Shown: in pieces, positions 11,201 through 25,000 of the stretch | How positions within the stretch are numbered: position 1 is the first letter of the stretch | How the letters are laid out: every line of letters begins with the position of its first letter | Virus record (IMG/VR): IMGVR_UViG_3300046171_000185 | Location: 1-64,000 of that record | Direction: 5' to 3' (one strand) | Origin: a virus | DNA: 64,000 bases | Program-made: the position numbers and the translations under genes | The notes under the pieces: model-generated | What the model saw: only the letters and a program-made list of their open reading frames with translations | Told to the model about the DNA's origin: nothing | Database searches by the model: none

Positions 11201-14200
11201 TGTATCCAGATCTGGTAGTGTAGGAATAACCACAGACGCTAAAGTATCAGTTTCTATTGGAAAAACTACTCCAGAAAGACTTTATTATAAGTTTGAACCA
11301 ATTTCTGACGGAACATTACCTAAAGAAAAATTTGAAATAATATCAGATACGGAAGTTTTACAGAACAACTCAATTTTCTGTCAAAATAGTGTTTATAATG
11401 GAAGTAGAAGAATTTCCATCGCAGGAACTAATTTCTTCAACTTTGAGTTAGCAGAAGTTCCAGAAATAGATTCTTATGTATCAACTTCATCTAGTATTAC
11501 ATACACCACAGACTGTACACATACATCTGGCCCAATATCTACAGTAGAAGTTACTAGTTCTGGAAGAAATTACACCACTTTACCTTCAATAGTTTCTATT
11601 AATACTATTGATGGAGAAAAAGGAGACCTTATATCTGTTAGTGATAGTATTGGTACTATTGAAAAGGTAAAAATTAATGATATTGGATTTGATTTTCCAA
11701 CAGATAAAACTTTAAAACCAAGTGCTTCTTTACCACAAATCATTAATGTTGATTCTTTTGCTAAAATTGAAAGTATTACGATAACTTCTGGAGGTAGAGG
11801 ATATTCTTCAGCGCCAGATTTAATATATTTTGACGGAAAAACTGGTAACGAAATAACCGATCTTTCGACTAAGTATTCTCTTGGTGATTCTACTGTAACT
11901 ATTTTAAGTAATACTAGAGGAATTAATAACTCTACTCCATCAGTGTTACCAATAAGAAATACTAATGGAGTTGGTATTAGTACCATTGGATTTAGTACAA
12001 TTACCAAAGATGTATCTGTTGAGATGGCAGTTGGATTTAGTGAGACATTCCCGTTTGAAGTTGGAGATCAAGTTATGATCGAAAACATTAGTATCGGTGG
12101 TACTGAAAAAGGATATAACTCTAAAGATTATGGATACAAACTATTCACTCTCACTTCTGTAACACCTAATATTGGTGGGATTGGAAGTGTTGCATACAAT
12201 TTATCAAACCACTTAAATGAAGGAGAAACCCCAGGAGATATTGATTTAATTAATTCTTCCGGAATGATAATCGCAGAAAAGGATTTCCCAACTTTTAATA
12301 TTCAATTAAGAACTGCAAATTATCTTAGTGGAGAAAGAGCTACTACTAATGGTAAAGAAGGTATTATTCAGAGTTGGGATAGAACAACAAAAACCCTTAG
12401 AGTTCTTTCTAGTGATAACTTTGTAAGTGGAGATATCATAAGAGGACTTACCTCAGAATTATCTGGAGTTGCATCTTCAGTAACTTCATATGAATCTTAT
12501 TTTGAAACAGATGTTTCCTCTCAGATATTCAGTGGAACCCAAACTGGATCAGGATTTTTGAACGACAATTTACAAAGACTGCAAGATAATCTTTACTACC
12601 AAAATTTCTCATATTCTTTAAAGAGTACAGTTCCATTTGATACTTGGAAAGATGCAATATCTTCAATAAATCATACTCTTGGATATAGAAAATTTGGAGA
12701 TTTGCAAATTGAAGCAACAAATACAAATCAACCATTAACTGTTGGTATTACTACACAATTGACCGATGTTACTATTGTCAGCAGTTTGGATGGATTTATA
12801 GATCTTAATTGTGTATTTGATTTTGATATTGCAACAGAAAATAATTTAAATTTCTCTGATGGGAGTAGAATTCTTTCTAACGAAATTGCTTTTAACAATA
12901 AAATTTTAACTGATTTTTCAGAATCATCTGGAAATAGAGTTCTTTCTATTGATGATATAAGTGACAAATTTAATAGCAATCCAAGATCAACTGCTTTTAG
13001 TGTTCTTAACACGTTTAAGTTGAGTGATTCTAGATTTAGAAAATATTTTACTTATCTTAGAGATAAGAGATTTACTCAAGAGAGGCAAGCTTTAATTGTC
13101 GATCTTATTCATGATGATGCAATTGGGTATATTAATCAATATGCAAGATTGGAAACAGTATATGATCAAGGATCTTTTGACTTTTCAATTTCTGGTACAG
13201 AAGGTCAACTTTTATTCTATCCAATTAAATCATCGGTAAATGATTATGATATTACAACAATTTCATATAATTTAAATGATAATTTCTTAAGTACTGGTTC
13301 TACTTCTATCGGGGGAGTTTTAATTGATTCAGAGAGCACAATAGTAAGTGCTGGAACGACTGCAACAATTGTAAGTATTGGTAATACATATCATTCACTG
13401 AAAGTTCTTGTTGAAATTACACCAGATGTTACAAACCCATCGTATGGAAGTACTGCTACATTCAATGGCAATGAATATGAGGCTCAAGAACTTAATATTG
13501 TTCATGATGGATCAGATGTTTCTATTTTAGAATATGGTAAGTTAACTACTTCACCGAGTGGATATAGCGCAATTGGATTTGGAACTTACACGGCACGTCT
13601 CGATGGATCAAACATTAAAGTTGACTTTAATCCATCTGGAATAGGAACTAATGCGATAGTTAATACTATTGTTGTTGGTTTGTCTTCAATATCTTCAGGA
13701 ATTTCAACTGTTGATATTAAACATGCCAGATTACAATCCGTTATGACTGATATTGCATCATCTGGTTCTCCAACTGAAAATGTTGTTGCAGAATATCCAA
13801 GTCACATTTCTACTGAAATTGATAGATATGATGCTGGATATTTTATGATTCAGATTCACGATACAACAAATGATAGATATGAATTTTTAGAATATTTTGT
13901 TGTTGACGATCATATTGAAGGAGAAACATCTTCAGAAACATTCGATACAGAGTTTGCAAATATTCAAACTCACTCTGGGCTTGGAACTTTTGATTCTAGA
14001 GTAATAGCAAATTCTGTTGGACTTGCTGCAACTACTCAAGTTCTCTTTACACCAATAGCAGGAATTGATGCAAGAGTTCATGTTTATACAAATGCTCTTA
14101 GAATTGAGGATGATACAAAAGATATTATTGATTTCACTAATGGTACTATAGAAACGGGATATGGTACGTATACTGGAACTGATAGAGATATAAAGAGAGA

Positions 14201-17200
14201 ATTTGAACTAACTCACAAGAACGATACTATTTTTATAAAAGCCTTTGAAGGAAATAATACTTCAATTGTCAACCTCGATTCAAATACAATTACAATTCCA
14301 AATCACTTCTATGTGACGGGTGAGCAAATTGAATATACTTGCCCTGGTATTGGAATTACTCAATCTATTGGTATTGCTCAGACTACATTCCCTGCAACTG
14401 GTGTTACAACAACATTACTTCCAGAAACTGGAATATTTGCAATTAAAATCAATGACAACACTATTAAACTTGCTAGAAGTGCTGAAGATGCTTTAAACTC
14501 AGTTCCTCAAGTTATTAATTTAACTTCTACTGGTGTAGGTGCTGCTCATACATTTACTGCAACGAATCAGAATGCAAAAGCATTAGTCGCTATTGATAAT
14601 CTTATTCAATCACCTATCGTTTCTACAGCACTTACAACAACACTTGCTGATGAAGTTGTCACTACTGACAATGCTGTTAAATTTACCGGATTAGGTTCAT
14701 TCTTCGGAGGTGATCTGTTTAAGGTCGGTGATGAAATCATGAAGATTGAAGGTGTTGGTATCGGAAGCACAAACAGACTTGTGGTTCGTAGAGGTTGGAT
14801 GGGAACCAACATTCAATCTGGTCTTGCAACTGGTCAACTGGTGACAAAAGTTGTTGGAAACTACAACATTGTTAGAAATACTCTGAACTTTGTTGAAGCA
14901 CCATTTGGAAATACTCCAGTTGGATCTCCGACTAATCCTCCTGATGAAAGAGATTATGTTGGGATAACTACAAGTTCATCCTTCCAAGGAAGATCTTTCT
15001 TGAGAACTGCTGCTCCAAATACAACAAATGAGACCTATTCTAAAAATTATATATTTGATGATCTTTCTGATCAATTTAATGGAGTAGAAAACGAGTTTAC
15101 ATTAAAATCTAATGGATCTAATGTAGATGGAATTAGTAATGAAGGTGCAATCGTATTAGTAAATGACATATTACAAACTCCAGGCGAGTTACGTAATTAT
15201 ACACTCAGTGAAGCTTCTGGTATAACAACGATTTCATTTGTTGGAACTTCTAGAGATTTGACTAATGATGTTGGACTGAGTACCTTCCCAAGAGGAGGAA
15301 TGATTGTTTCTGTTGGTTCTACAGCAGGAATTGGTTATCAACCACTTGTTGCTGCAGGAGGAACCGCAGTTGTATCTTCTGCAGGTACTATTACTTCAGT
15401 ATCGATTGGTAATAGTGGTTCTGGATATAGGTCTGGAATACAAACTACGGTTAATGTTAGCGTCGGAACTTCTAGTGTTACTGGTTCTAATTTAGTTAGA
15501 GTCGGAGTTGCGTCAATCAGCAATGGTAATATTGTTAGTGTTGCTATCACAAATCCAGGAACTGGATATACGACTACAAATCCACCGTTTGTAATCTTTG
15601 ATAATCCACTTTCATATAATAACCTGGCATTAGAATATGTTTCTGGAACAACTGGACTTGGAACAGCTGGTGTAATTGATATTGTTGTTGGTCAAGGATC
15701 CAGTGTTATTGACTTTAGTATTAATAACACTGGATATGGTTATGGTAACGGTCAAAGACTAACGGTTTCTGTTGGAGGAACGACAGGAATTCCAACTACA
15801 TCTAGTTTCTCTCCTCCAAATCAATTTGAAATTGAAATTGAAAAAGTTATTAATGATGAATTTACTGGTTGGTCTGTAGGTGTTATTGAAACATTTGATG
15901 ATGTTAGTAATTATATCGATGGAAGTAGAATTGATTTCCCATTATTAAAGTCTGGTGTTCCAATATCAATCAATAAATCTAAAGGATCTAAGATTGAACT
16001 TGATCAACTACTAATTGTTCTTGTTAATGGAATTCTTCAAGTTCCTGGAATTGCTTACGAATTTAATGGAGGATCTCAGATAACATTCACAGAACCATTG
16101 AAGGTTGAAGATACACTCGTAATCAACTTCTACAAAGGAAGTGGAGATGAGTTGGATGTTATTGAAAGAGAAGTAATCGAGACAATTAAATATGGAGATG
16201 AAGTAACTCTCAATTACAATCCAGATCTTGGACAAAAACCATATCAACAGGAGAATGCAAGAACTATTAGTACTGTCACTAATGTTGATAGGTCTAATAC
16301 TCTTCCATACTTTGGTCCTGGTAACACCAGAGACACTACTTTTGAAAGACCTGTTACATGGTGTAGACAAACTGAAGACAAGATCATTAATGGACAGGGA
16401 GTTGGTAAAGATAGAGAAATCTATGAACCAGTTATTAATCCAGTGGCGAATATAATTAAACCAGTTGGTATTGGTTCCACTGTCATTTATGTCGATAGAA
16501 TTAGACCTCTGTTCAATCTTAACAATGAAAATGCCGATTCTAATTTCAGAGCAAATCTAACAAAAGAAATAACACTGGTCAATCTAGATGAAACTGTAGG
16601 TGCATCTGCAACTGCTATAGTTTCCACTGCTGGAACTATTACATCAATTTCTCTTACCACAGGTGGGGTTGGATATTCTACAATTCCAGATGTAAGTGTT
16701 GGTCTTGGAACAACTACTGCGACTGCTACGGCAACAATCAGTGGCGGAGTTGTTACTGGAATTACGGTTACTAATGGTGGATCTGGATATACTCAGTCAA
16801 ATCCACCATTAGTTCTGATTAGTCCTCCAGCAAAACAAACAGAAACCAACGAAGTTCAGTCTACTGGATATGTAGGAGATTCTGGAATAATTGTTGGACT
16901 TGGAACAACTTCTATTGGTGTTGGATCAACTGGAATGACATTCCACCTGCACATTCCATATGACTCTGAAATGAGAAATACCGACTTAGTTGGAACTGCG
17001 GTAACTCTGAGTAGTATTTCGGCAGGAGATTACTTCATTGTAAGAAATTCCAACTTAGGATCAGCAACAACAAGTATAACTGCTCTTGGAACAGATAACA
17101 CTACAGTTATTGGAATTGGATCAGAGTTTATTGATAATGTGTACGTCGTTAATTCAGTTGGAATAACTACTCAAATTATTTCTGGAATCACTACTAGTGT

Positions 17201-17432
17201 ATCTAAAGTGACCGTGAATACAAATATCAATCCAAGCGGAATATCTGGATTTACAACTGCTCCGTTCTTTGGTGAATATTCTTGGGGTAAAATTACCATG
17301 GATGCAAGAACTAAAGACATTTCCTATCCAGCACATACATTATCTGGAATTGGTACAAATGAATTGACGGGAATATCCACTTCATCTAAGGTCTATAGAA
17401 CCAAATATATTAGATTCAAAAAATTCACATGA
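5204..17432 (+). CDS. Giant YHYH-domain baseplate/virion protein (~4,075 aa), gp7 position
   Basis: One continuous protein is recoverable once indels are repaired: an extra A at 5576, a missing A near 7042 and near 7620, an extra T near 9007, and about six further breaks between 10,150 and 11,060; 11,064-17,432 is intact. The N-terminus (KSQLPLYVENEFPLISEFL) is that of the very large cyanophage structural protein that follows gp6, where T4 has gp7. A YHYH-type domain is visible around 8,970-9,280 (DGNPIYGPYGY, NNGRFCITPDYPNGTYAYFA). Gly-rich repeats of the form GxGYxxxPxV recur throughout. It probably forms the outer baseplate wedge or a fibre-bearing periphery. The length is four times that of T4 gp7. 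The stretch 5577-6638 has no in-frame ATG, GTG or TTG, so the break hides it. Confidence 0.8.
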
Positions 17433-17440
17433 TTTTTTGT

Positions 17441-17448
17441 AATAAATA
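17441..17448 (+). promoter_or_regulatory. Late promoter variant AATAAATA before gp8
   Basis: The element lies in the 36-base gap between the giant gene and the gp8 start at 17469, the usual distance for a T4-type late promoter. Confidence 0.5.
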
Positions 17449-17468
17449 AGTAAAAAAGTCCGTCAAAA

Positions 17469-19022
17469 ATGGCTGCCATTATAACTGATCAAGTTAGAAT
17501 ATTAAACGCGAAAAATTTTGTTGCTGGAATTGCTAACGCAAGCAATTCCTATTATTCTTTTGTCGGACTTCCAAATCCGACAGATTATGATTCGTCATGG
17601 AATGATAATCCCCCCTCACCAAAAGATAATTTTGATGAAGAGAATGATTATTGGGATACCATGATTGCAATGAAGAGGATTAACACTACCGATGTTAGGC
17701 AGGTTATTCCTAGAAGGATCTGGTCTTCGGGTACTACTTATGATATGTACCGTCATGATTACAGTAGATCAAATACTGCCCCTGTTTCAGGATCCACTAA
17801 TTTATATACTTCAAACTTTTACGTTTTAAACAGCGATTATAGAGTTTATATTTGCCTTCAGAATGGCACCAATCCAGAAAACACTCTTGGTAGACCATCA
17901 TTAGACGAACCAACTTTTACTGATTTAGAACCAAAAGCAGCTGGAACCAGTGGTGATGGTTATATTTGGAAATATCTTTATACTATTAAACCAGCAGATA
18001 TCACCAAATTTGATTCTACAGATTTTATGCCAGTCCCTACGGACTGGAGCACTAGCAATGATACATCTTTAGTTAGAGAAAATGCTGTAGATGGATCGAT
18101 TAAAATTGTAAATATAACCAATCGCGGAGTTGGATTAGGAACAGCAAACGTTACTTATACCAGAGTTCCTATCAGAGGAGATGGGACTGGTGCAGAATGC
18201 ACTATTGCGATTGATGGAGACTCTAAGATTGATTCAGTTACTGTATCTGCACAAGGATCTGGGTATACTTTTGCCACTGTTGACTTTGAAGCAGGTGGAG
18301 TTCCTGCAGGAACCACAAGACCAGTTTTTGATGTTATGATCTCCCCACAAGGTGGACATGGAGCAGATATCTATAGAGAACTGGGGGCGTATAGTGTATT
18401 GATGTACTCAAGACTTGAGAGTGATAATGAAAATCCAGATTTTGTCACTGGCAATCAGTTTGCAAGGATTGGCATCGTAGAAAATCCACTTTCTCCTGCT
18501 GGAGGATCAGTTTTAACTTCAGATAAAGCAAGTGCTGTTACTGCTTTAAAATTGACTGGGGTTGGATATAGTGAAGCAACCTTCACTGCAGACTCCTTTG
18601 TTACTCAAACGGTTGGAACTGGTGTTACTGCTGTTGGTAGAGTTGTAAACTATGACCAGAACACTGGAGTTCTCAAACTCTGGCAAGACAGAACTGTAGC
18701 AGGATTTACAACTGCAGGTATTGGAATTACCAATCCAACTTATGGTTATCTTTTAGAGAATTTTACAGGTAATCCAACCGGAGATGGAACAGTTGCTATT
18801 ACACCATCTACAGGATTGCAGTTAAGTATTGACAGTGCGTTTAGCGATAACAAAACGACGATAAATAATCGTACATATTATCTTGGAATGGATTTCACTA
18901 CAGGTGTTGCGTCCCCAGAGGTAAAACAGCATTCTGGTAATATTATATACGTAGATAATAGACCTTCGATTACAAGATCGTCAAACCAAAAAGAAGACAT
19001 AAAAGTTATCTTGCAGTTCTAA
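17469..19022 (+). CDS. 8: Baseplate wedge protein gp8
   Basis: The N-terminal 200 residues are those of cyanophage gp8: MAAIITDQVRILNAKNF, SYYSFVGLPNPT, YDMYRHDYSRSNTA, YRVYICLQNGT and GTSGDGYIWKYLYTIKP. gp8 is a wedge subunit that contacts gp7 and gp10 in T4. The protein is longer than T4 gp8 (517 against 334 residues). Part of the excess is a copy of the Gly-rich repeat (GSGYTFATVDF) found in the neighbouring giants, and the segment TVGTGVTAVGRVVNYDQNTG. The frame is intact. It is preceded by a late promoter-like element and followed seven bases later by the next structural gene. Confidence 0.93.
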   Translation: MAAIITDQVRILNAKNFVAGIANASNSYYSFVGLPNPTDYDSSWNDNPPSPKDNFDEENDYWDTMIAMKRINTTDVRQVIPRRIWSSGTTYDMYRHDYSRSNTAPVSGSTNLYTSNFYVLNSDYRVYICLQNGTNPENTLGRPSLDEPTFTDLEPKAAGTSGDGYIWKYLYTIKPADITKFDSTDFMPVPTDWSTSNDTSLVRENAVDGSIKIVNITNRGVGLGTANVTYTRVPIRGDGTGAECTIAIDGDSKIDSVTVSAQGSGYTFATVDFEAGGVPAGTTRPVFDVMISPQGGHGADIYRELGAYSVLMYSRLESDNENPDFVTGNQFARIGIVENPLSPAGGSVLTSDKASAVTALKLTGVGYSEATFTADSFVTQTVGTGVTAVGRVVNYDQNTGVLKLWQDRTVAGFTTAGIGITNPTYGYLLENFTGNPTGDGTVAITPSTGLQLSIDSAFSDNKTTINNRTYYLGMDFTTGVASPEVKQHSGNIIYVDNRPSITRSSNQKEDIKVILQF

Positions 19023-19028
19023 AGAATT

Positions 19029-22000
19029 ATGCCACAGCAGACGAACCTCAACGTAGCACCATATTTTGACGATTTTGATGCGACGAACGACTATCACAAG
19101 GTGCTTTTTAAGCCTGGATATCCTGTCCAGGCAAGAGAACTAACGACTTTACAGTCTATCCTGCAGAATCAGGTAGAAAAGTTTGGTCAACATTTTTTCA
19201 AAGAAGGTGCTAAAGTAATTCCAGGAAATACTGGATACTCTAGACTTTACTATGCTATTCAACTTGCAAATACTTTTCAGGGTGTTCCTGTTGAGGCATA
19301 TGCAGATCAGTTAGTTGGAACAACTATCACAGGTCAATCTTCAGGTGTTACTGCTGTTGTTGACAATATTCTTCCCTCTGCAGATTCTGAGAGAGGAAAC
19401 TTAACTCTTTATGTTGCATATCAGGGATCTTCTAAATTAGACAATACTACTCAAACATTCACTGATGGTGAACCTTTAACATGTAATCAAACATTATCAT
19501 CTGGATTATTAGGAAATACTACTATTACTGCGGGAACTCCTTTTGCGAATACTTTAGGGGCTAACGCATCTGCTACGGGATCAGTATTCCAAATTGAAAA
19601 TGGCGTATATTTTATTCGTGGATACTTTGTAAACGTAAATAAAGAATCTTTAGTCTTAGATCAATATTCAAATACTCCAAGTTATAGAATTGGACTCTTT
19701 GTTAATGAAGAGATTGTAAATTCAAATTCAGATGAATCCTTAAATGATAATTCTCAAGGATTTAATAATTACGGAGCACCAGGTGCTGACAGACTTAAAA
19801 TTTCCGTAAGTCTGTTCAAAAAACCGCTTGATGACTTCAATGATGATAATTTTATTCTCTTAGCAACCGTTATTAATGGCGTTCTTCAGTCTCCTACTAG
19901 GAGAGGAAGTTCTAGAGGCAATGGTTCAGTCTTCTATGAGGATTTAACTGATGTTTTGGCTAGAAGAACCTATGACGAGAGTGGTCACTATATTGTAAAA
20001 CCATTTAATATTTCTCTAGTTAACTCTTTAAATAATAATCTTGGTAACCAAGGTTTATATGAAGAAGGTCAGTTTACTGCAGGTGGTTCTACTCCTAATC
20101 CAGATTTAGCAGTTCTTAGAATATCTCCTGGTAAGGCATACGTTAAAGGATATGAAGTAGAAACAATCAGTCCAACTTTTATTGATGTACCAAAACCAAG
20201 AACAACTAAAACTATTGAAAATCAGTTCTTTCCTTATAATACTGGACCAACATTAAAATTAAACTCAGTTTATAGATCTCCAACAGTCGGTGTTGGAAAC
20301 ACTTTTATCTTAAGTTTGAGAGATCAAAGGGTTGGAGTAAATTCTGAAACAGCAGCAGGTAAGGAAATTGGACTTGCTAGAGTATTTGATTTCAGACTCG
20401 AATCTGGATCATACAATACATCGTTCCCCCAAGAAAATGAGTGGGGCATGTCAATGTATGATGTGCAACCATATACGGAGTTGACGCTCAATCAGCAAAC
20501 TTCAGTATCAGTTCCTGCGTATATTAAGGGAAATAGTAGTGGTGCAACTGGATTTTTAAGAAGTCCAGTACAAGCTGGGACGGCATTAACAGTATATGAC
20601 AAAAAAGGAAATTTCCTGAATAATGAAGTCCTTGTAATAACTAGTGGCATTTCTACGCAATCGGAATCAATCAATAGAACTGTTACTGATATTCATCAAT
20701 ATGGAATATCTGATGTAAAATCAATTTATTCAAATTCTGGAACTGCTGCTGGAACAAATGGGAATGATGCAGCGACTGGTATTAATACATTTAGTGCAAA
20801 CATAGTACAGACATCTTCCAAAATCATCGGAGTTTCTTCAATTACTGCTGTCGATGCAACTAATGGCATTAGTACTATTACTAGTGCCAATAAGGATTTC
20901 CTGGGTGATTTAAAAATTAATAATTTACTGCAATATTCAGATACATCAGTTTCCAATGATCCTGTCATGGCTAGGGTTACTGGTATTACAACTGCCTCTG
21001 GAAAGATTACTGTAGTTGGTGTAACTACTATAAGTGGTAGTGTTAATGGGGCACTTCCTACCTCTAGTTTTACAACATCTGATCTTGAAATTGTTACAAC
21101 TAAGTTAGATCAATCTTCTGACAATACTTTCTATACAGAATTGCCAAATGAAAATATTTCTACTGTTGATTTAACCGATGCTAGGTTAAATATTAGAAAA
21201 ACATTTACTGTAACTATTGAAAATAATCAGTTAACTTCTACAAGTCTTATTACCGCAACATTACCTGAAGGAGAAACTTATCTTTCGTATAATGATGAAA
21301 GATATTCCTTAATTAGATCGGATGGGACTACAGAACCTCTTTCTGCTGATAAGTTTACTTTCTCAGCAGACCTTAGAGAACTTCAGATTAGAGGATTGGG
21401 GTCAAATAATGAAGATGCTCAACTAGTTGTTACAGTAGAGAAAGCTAGTGTTAAAGCGAAGAAAAAAATTAAGAATAGAGTTAGATCTATTGTTGTTGAT
21501 AAATCAACAAATCCATCATCTGGAATTGGATCAACATCTGTAAACGATGGATTAACTTATGGCAATTATCCATTTGGAACTAGAGTTCAAGATGAAGTCA
21601 TTTCATTGAATGTTCCTGATATTATTGAGATTCATGCAATATATGAAACGTCCGATGTAAATTTAACGGACGCCAGTTTTGGATCTCCAGAAATGACGCT
21701 TACTCAGATGAATGGACCTAGTGCTACAACTGGTGACATGATTATTGGTGAATTAATAGTTGGTCAAACAAGTGGTGCGGTTGCAGTATTTGGAGAAATC
21801 AAAGATACTTCTACCTTGAGATATCTTCCTAAAAACAATTTTAAGTTTGTTGAGGGGGAAACTGTAATATTCCAAGAGTCTTCTATTACAGGAGGAGTTA
21901 GTTCTTTAAATACTACTTCATTTGATATCTCATCAAACTACTCTTTCTCTTGTGGTCAGAAAAATACAATATATGATTATGGTTTCTTACAGAGAACCGC

Positions 22001-25000
22001 TGATTCTAGTGCTCCAAATAATAAAATAAAAATATATTACAAAAGTGCTTCGTTTGATTCTTCAGATACTGGAGATATTGTTACCGTAGAATCGTATAAT
22101 GATTTTAATTATTCAACAGAAGTTAAAGCTATTAATGGTATATTAAATACTGATATCATTCGATTTGCGTCCTAGAGTTAGTGAATATGCAGTAGCAGAA
22201 GGTTCTAGATCCTCCTTTAGAGTTTCTTGGTAGATCATTTAATACTGCAGGAAATTCTGTTCCTAATATCTTAGCATCTAATGAAACTATTTTCTTAGAC
22301 TATGCATACTATCAAGGAAGAATTGATAGGTTATATCTGCATAAAGATGGTAAATTCCAAATGAAGTTTGGAACTCCTTCGGATGATCCGAAGAGATCTA
22401 AACCAGAATCTCCAGATAATGCTATTGAAATTGCAGAAATTCAGTATCCACCATATCTTCATAACGTACAACAATCATCTATTAGATTCTTGAAGTACAA
22501 GAGATATCAAATGAAAGATATCAAGAAATTGGAAGATAGAATTAGAAATTTAGAGTATTATACTCAACTTTCTATGCTGGAGTCATCTACAGCAAATCAA
22601 TTTATTCCTGACGACTAATGGATTGAATAGATTTAAATCTGGATTTTTTGTAGATAATTTTACATCTTTTGCTACTCAGGATTATAGATTGAGTAGAAAA
22701 AATAGTATTGACCAAACAAATCAAATTCTTAGACCAAAGCATAGTACTAATTCGTTTACATTGCAAACTGGACCGGTTGTTGATGAGGATACAACAGCAG
22801 ATCAAAGAAATTCAAACATAGAAGGGACAAATGTTAGAAAACAGAATGATATACTGAGTCTAGATTACTCTGATATTGAATTTATTAAGCAATCCTTTGC
22901 AACTAGAACCGAAAGTGTAACTCCTTTCTTAATTAGTTTCTGGCAAGGAAGTTTAGTATTAACACCTGCTTCAGATAATTGGGTTACCCAGAATAGAATG
23001 GAAGCAAGAACGATTGATACCATTGGCAATTACTCTCAGGTTATGTCTGAGGCTCAAGAAAAGTATGGTGTTGATCCTGAAACTGGATTTGCTTCAGAAA
23101 TATGGAATTCTTGGGAAACAAATTGGTCGGGAACAACCTCTACAGAATCTACTACTCAGACAAGTGAAACTACTTCTAGCGATACATTTGGTCGTGGTGG
23201 ATGGATTAATGGTGGTAGTGGTGGACCTGCTGAATGGGTTGAACAGACTACTACGCAACCAGTCGAACAAGATGTTGTTAACACTAACGAATCTGGTACA
23301 AAGTCAAGAAGTGGAACTCAATATCAGGTCGTTGAAACTTTTGACGAACTTTCTATTGGAGATAAAGTCGTAAGCACGGAAATTATTTCTACCGTAAGGT
23401 CTAGAAATGTTGAATTCTATGCAGCAAACTTAAAACCAAGTACTAGAATCTACGCATTCTTTGATGGAAAAGATGTAAGCAAGTATTGTGTACCTAAAAT
23501 TATTGAAATTACTATGAAATCTGGAACTTTCCAGGTTGGAGAAACTGTACAAGGTAGAGTTCTTGCTACAGGGCTTGGCGAGGAAGGGAAAGATACTGAT
23601 CCTAAAATTAACTTTAGAGTCGCTCAATCTAATCATAGAAAAGGTGATTATGATTCTCCAACTGAGGTTTATCCAGATAATCCCTATAAAGATGGTGAAA
23701 CAATTCCCGAGGTATATTCATCTACTTCAACTATCTTAAATGTAGATACTTACTCTCTTGCAAATCAACCACAAGGAGACTTCTTTGGTCATATTCAAAC
23801 TGGAATGATTTTAACTGGAGAAACTAGTGGTGCAGAGGCAGAAGTATCTAATGTAAGACTCATAACGGACAAATCTTCTGCTTTGGTAGGAAGTTTCTTC
23901 ATTCCAGACCCAGACAATGGTGATAATCCTAATTTCAAAACAGGAACTAATGTCTTTACATTAACAAATGATCCAGATAATGATCAAGATGCTGCAACTA
24001 CTGTTGGTGAAGAAGCATATGTAACTGCTGGTACTCTTGAAACTGTTCAGGATCAAATTCTTTCAATTAGAAATGCTAAAATTGAGCAGAAAAAATTATT
24101 TGAAGATGAAATAGTTAATAGAACTCTTGACACTGAAATTGTTGCCACTAGAAATCTTGGAGAAGCAACGGTAAGTGAATCAATTGTTGGTTATTATGAC
24201 CCTCTTGCACAATCTTTTGAAGTTTCGGCAGCAGAAGATCCTGAAGGAGTATTTGTAACAAAATGTGATGTTTTCTTCCGTACAAAAGATGATGATGATA
24301 CTCCTGTTAGATTCCAAATAAGAACCATGAACAATGGTTTCCCAACTGCCAAGTATTTTGATCTTTCTGAAGTAGTTCTTACTCCAGAAAATGTCAATAC
24401 TTCTACGGATGGTTCTGTAGCAACTACTTTTGAATTTGCTGCACCAGTTTACCTAGAAGGTGGTACTGAATATGCAATATGTTTAATTTCAAACTCAACT
24501 AAGTATAGTGTTTATATTTCTAGAGTTGGTGAAAATGATATCCTTACGGATTCATATATTTCTAACCAACCAACTCTCGGATCACTATTCAAATCCCAGA
24601 ATGCATCTACTTGGGAAGCAAGTCAATGGGAAGATCTTAAATTTACCATGTATAGAGCGGACTTTGTAGAGTCTGGGTCTGTTGATCTTTACAGTCCAGA
24701 ATTGACCCAAGGTAATAAGCAAGTTGCTACTCTTCAAGAAAATCCTTTGAATATTTCTTCAAACGAAATTCGTGTTGGACTTGGAACAACAGTTGCTGAT
24801 GATCGTTATATTCTTGGCAACACTTTCTTCCAAGGAACTTCTATTAATAGAACTGCAGAGGGAGATTTAGTTGGAGTTGCTGCCAGTGCAGTAGGAACAA
24901 TGTCAATAACTAATCCTGGTGTTGGATATACTCCAGCTGATGGACAACTTAGTTATGGAAATGTTAACTTAGTCTCAATTTCTGGTAAGGGATCTGGAGC

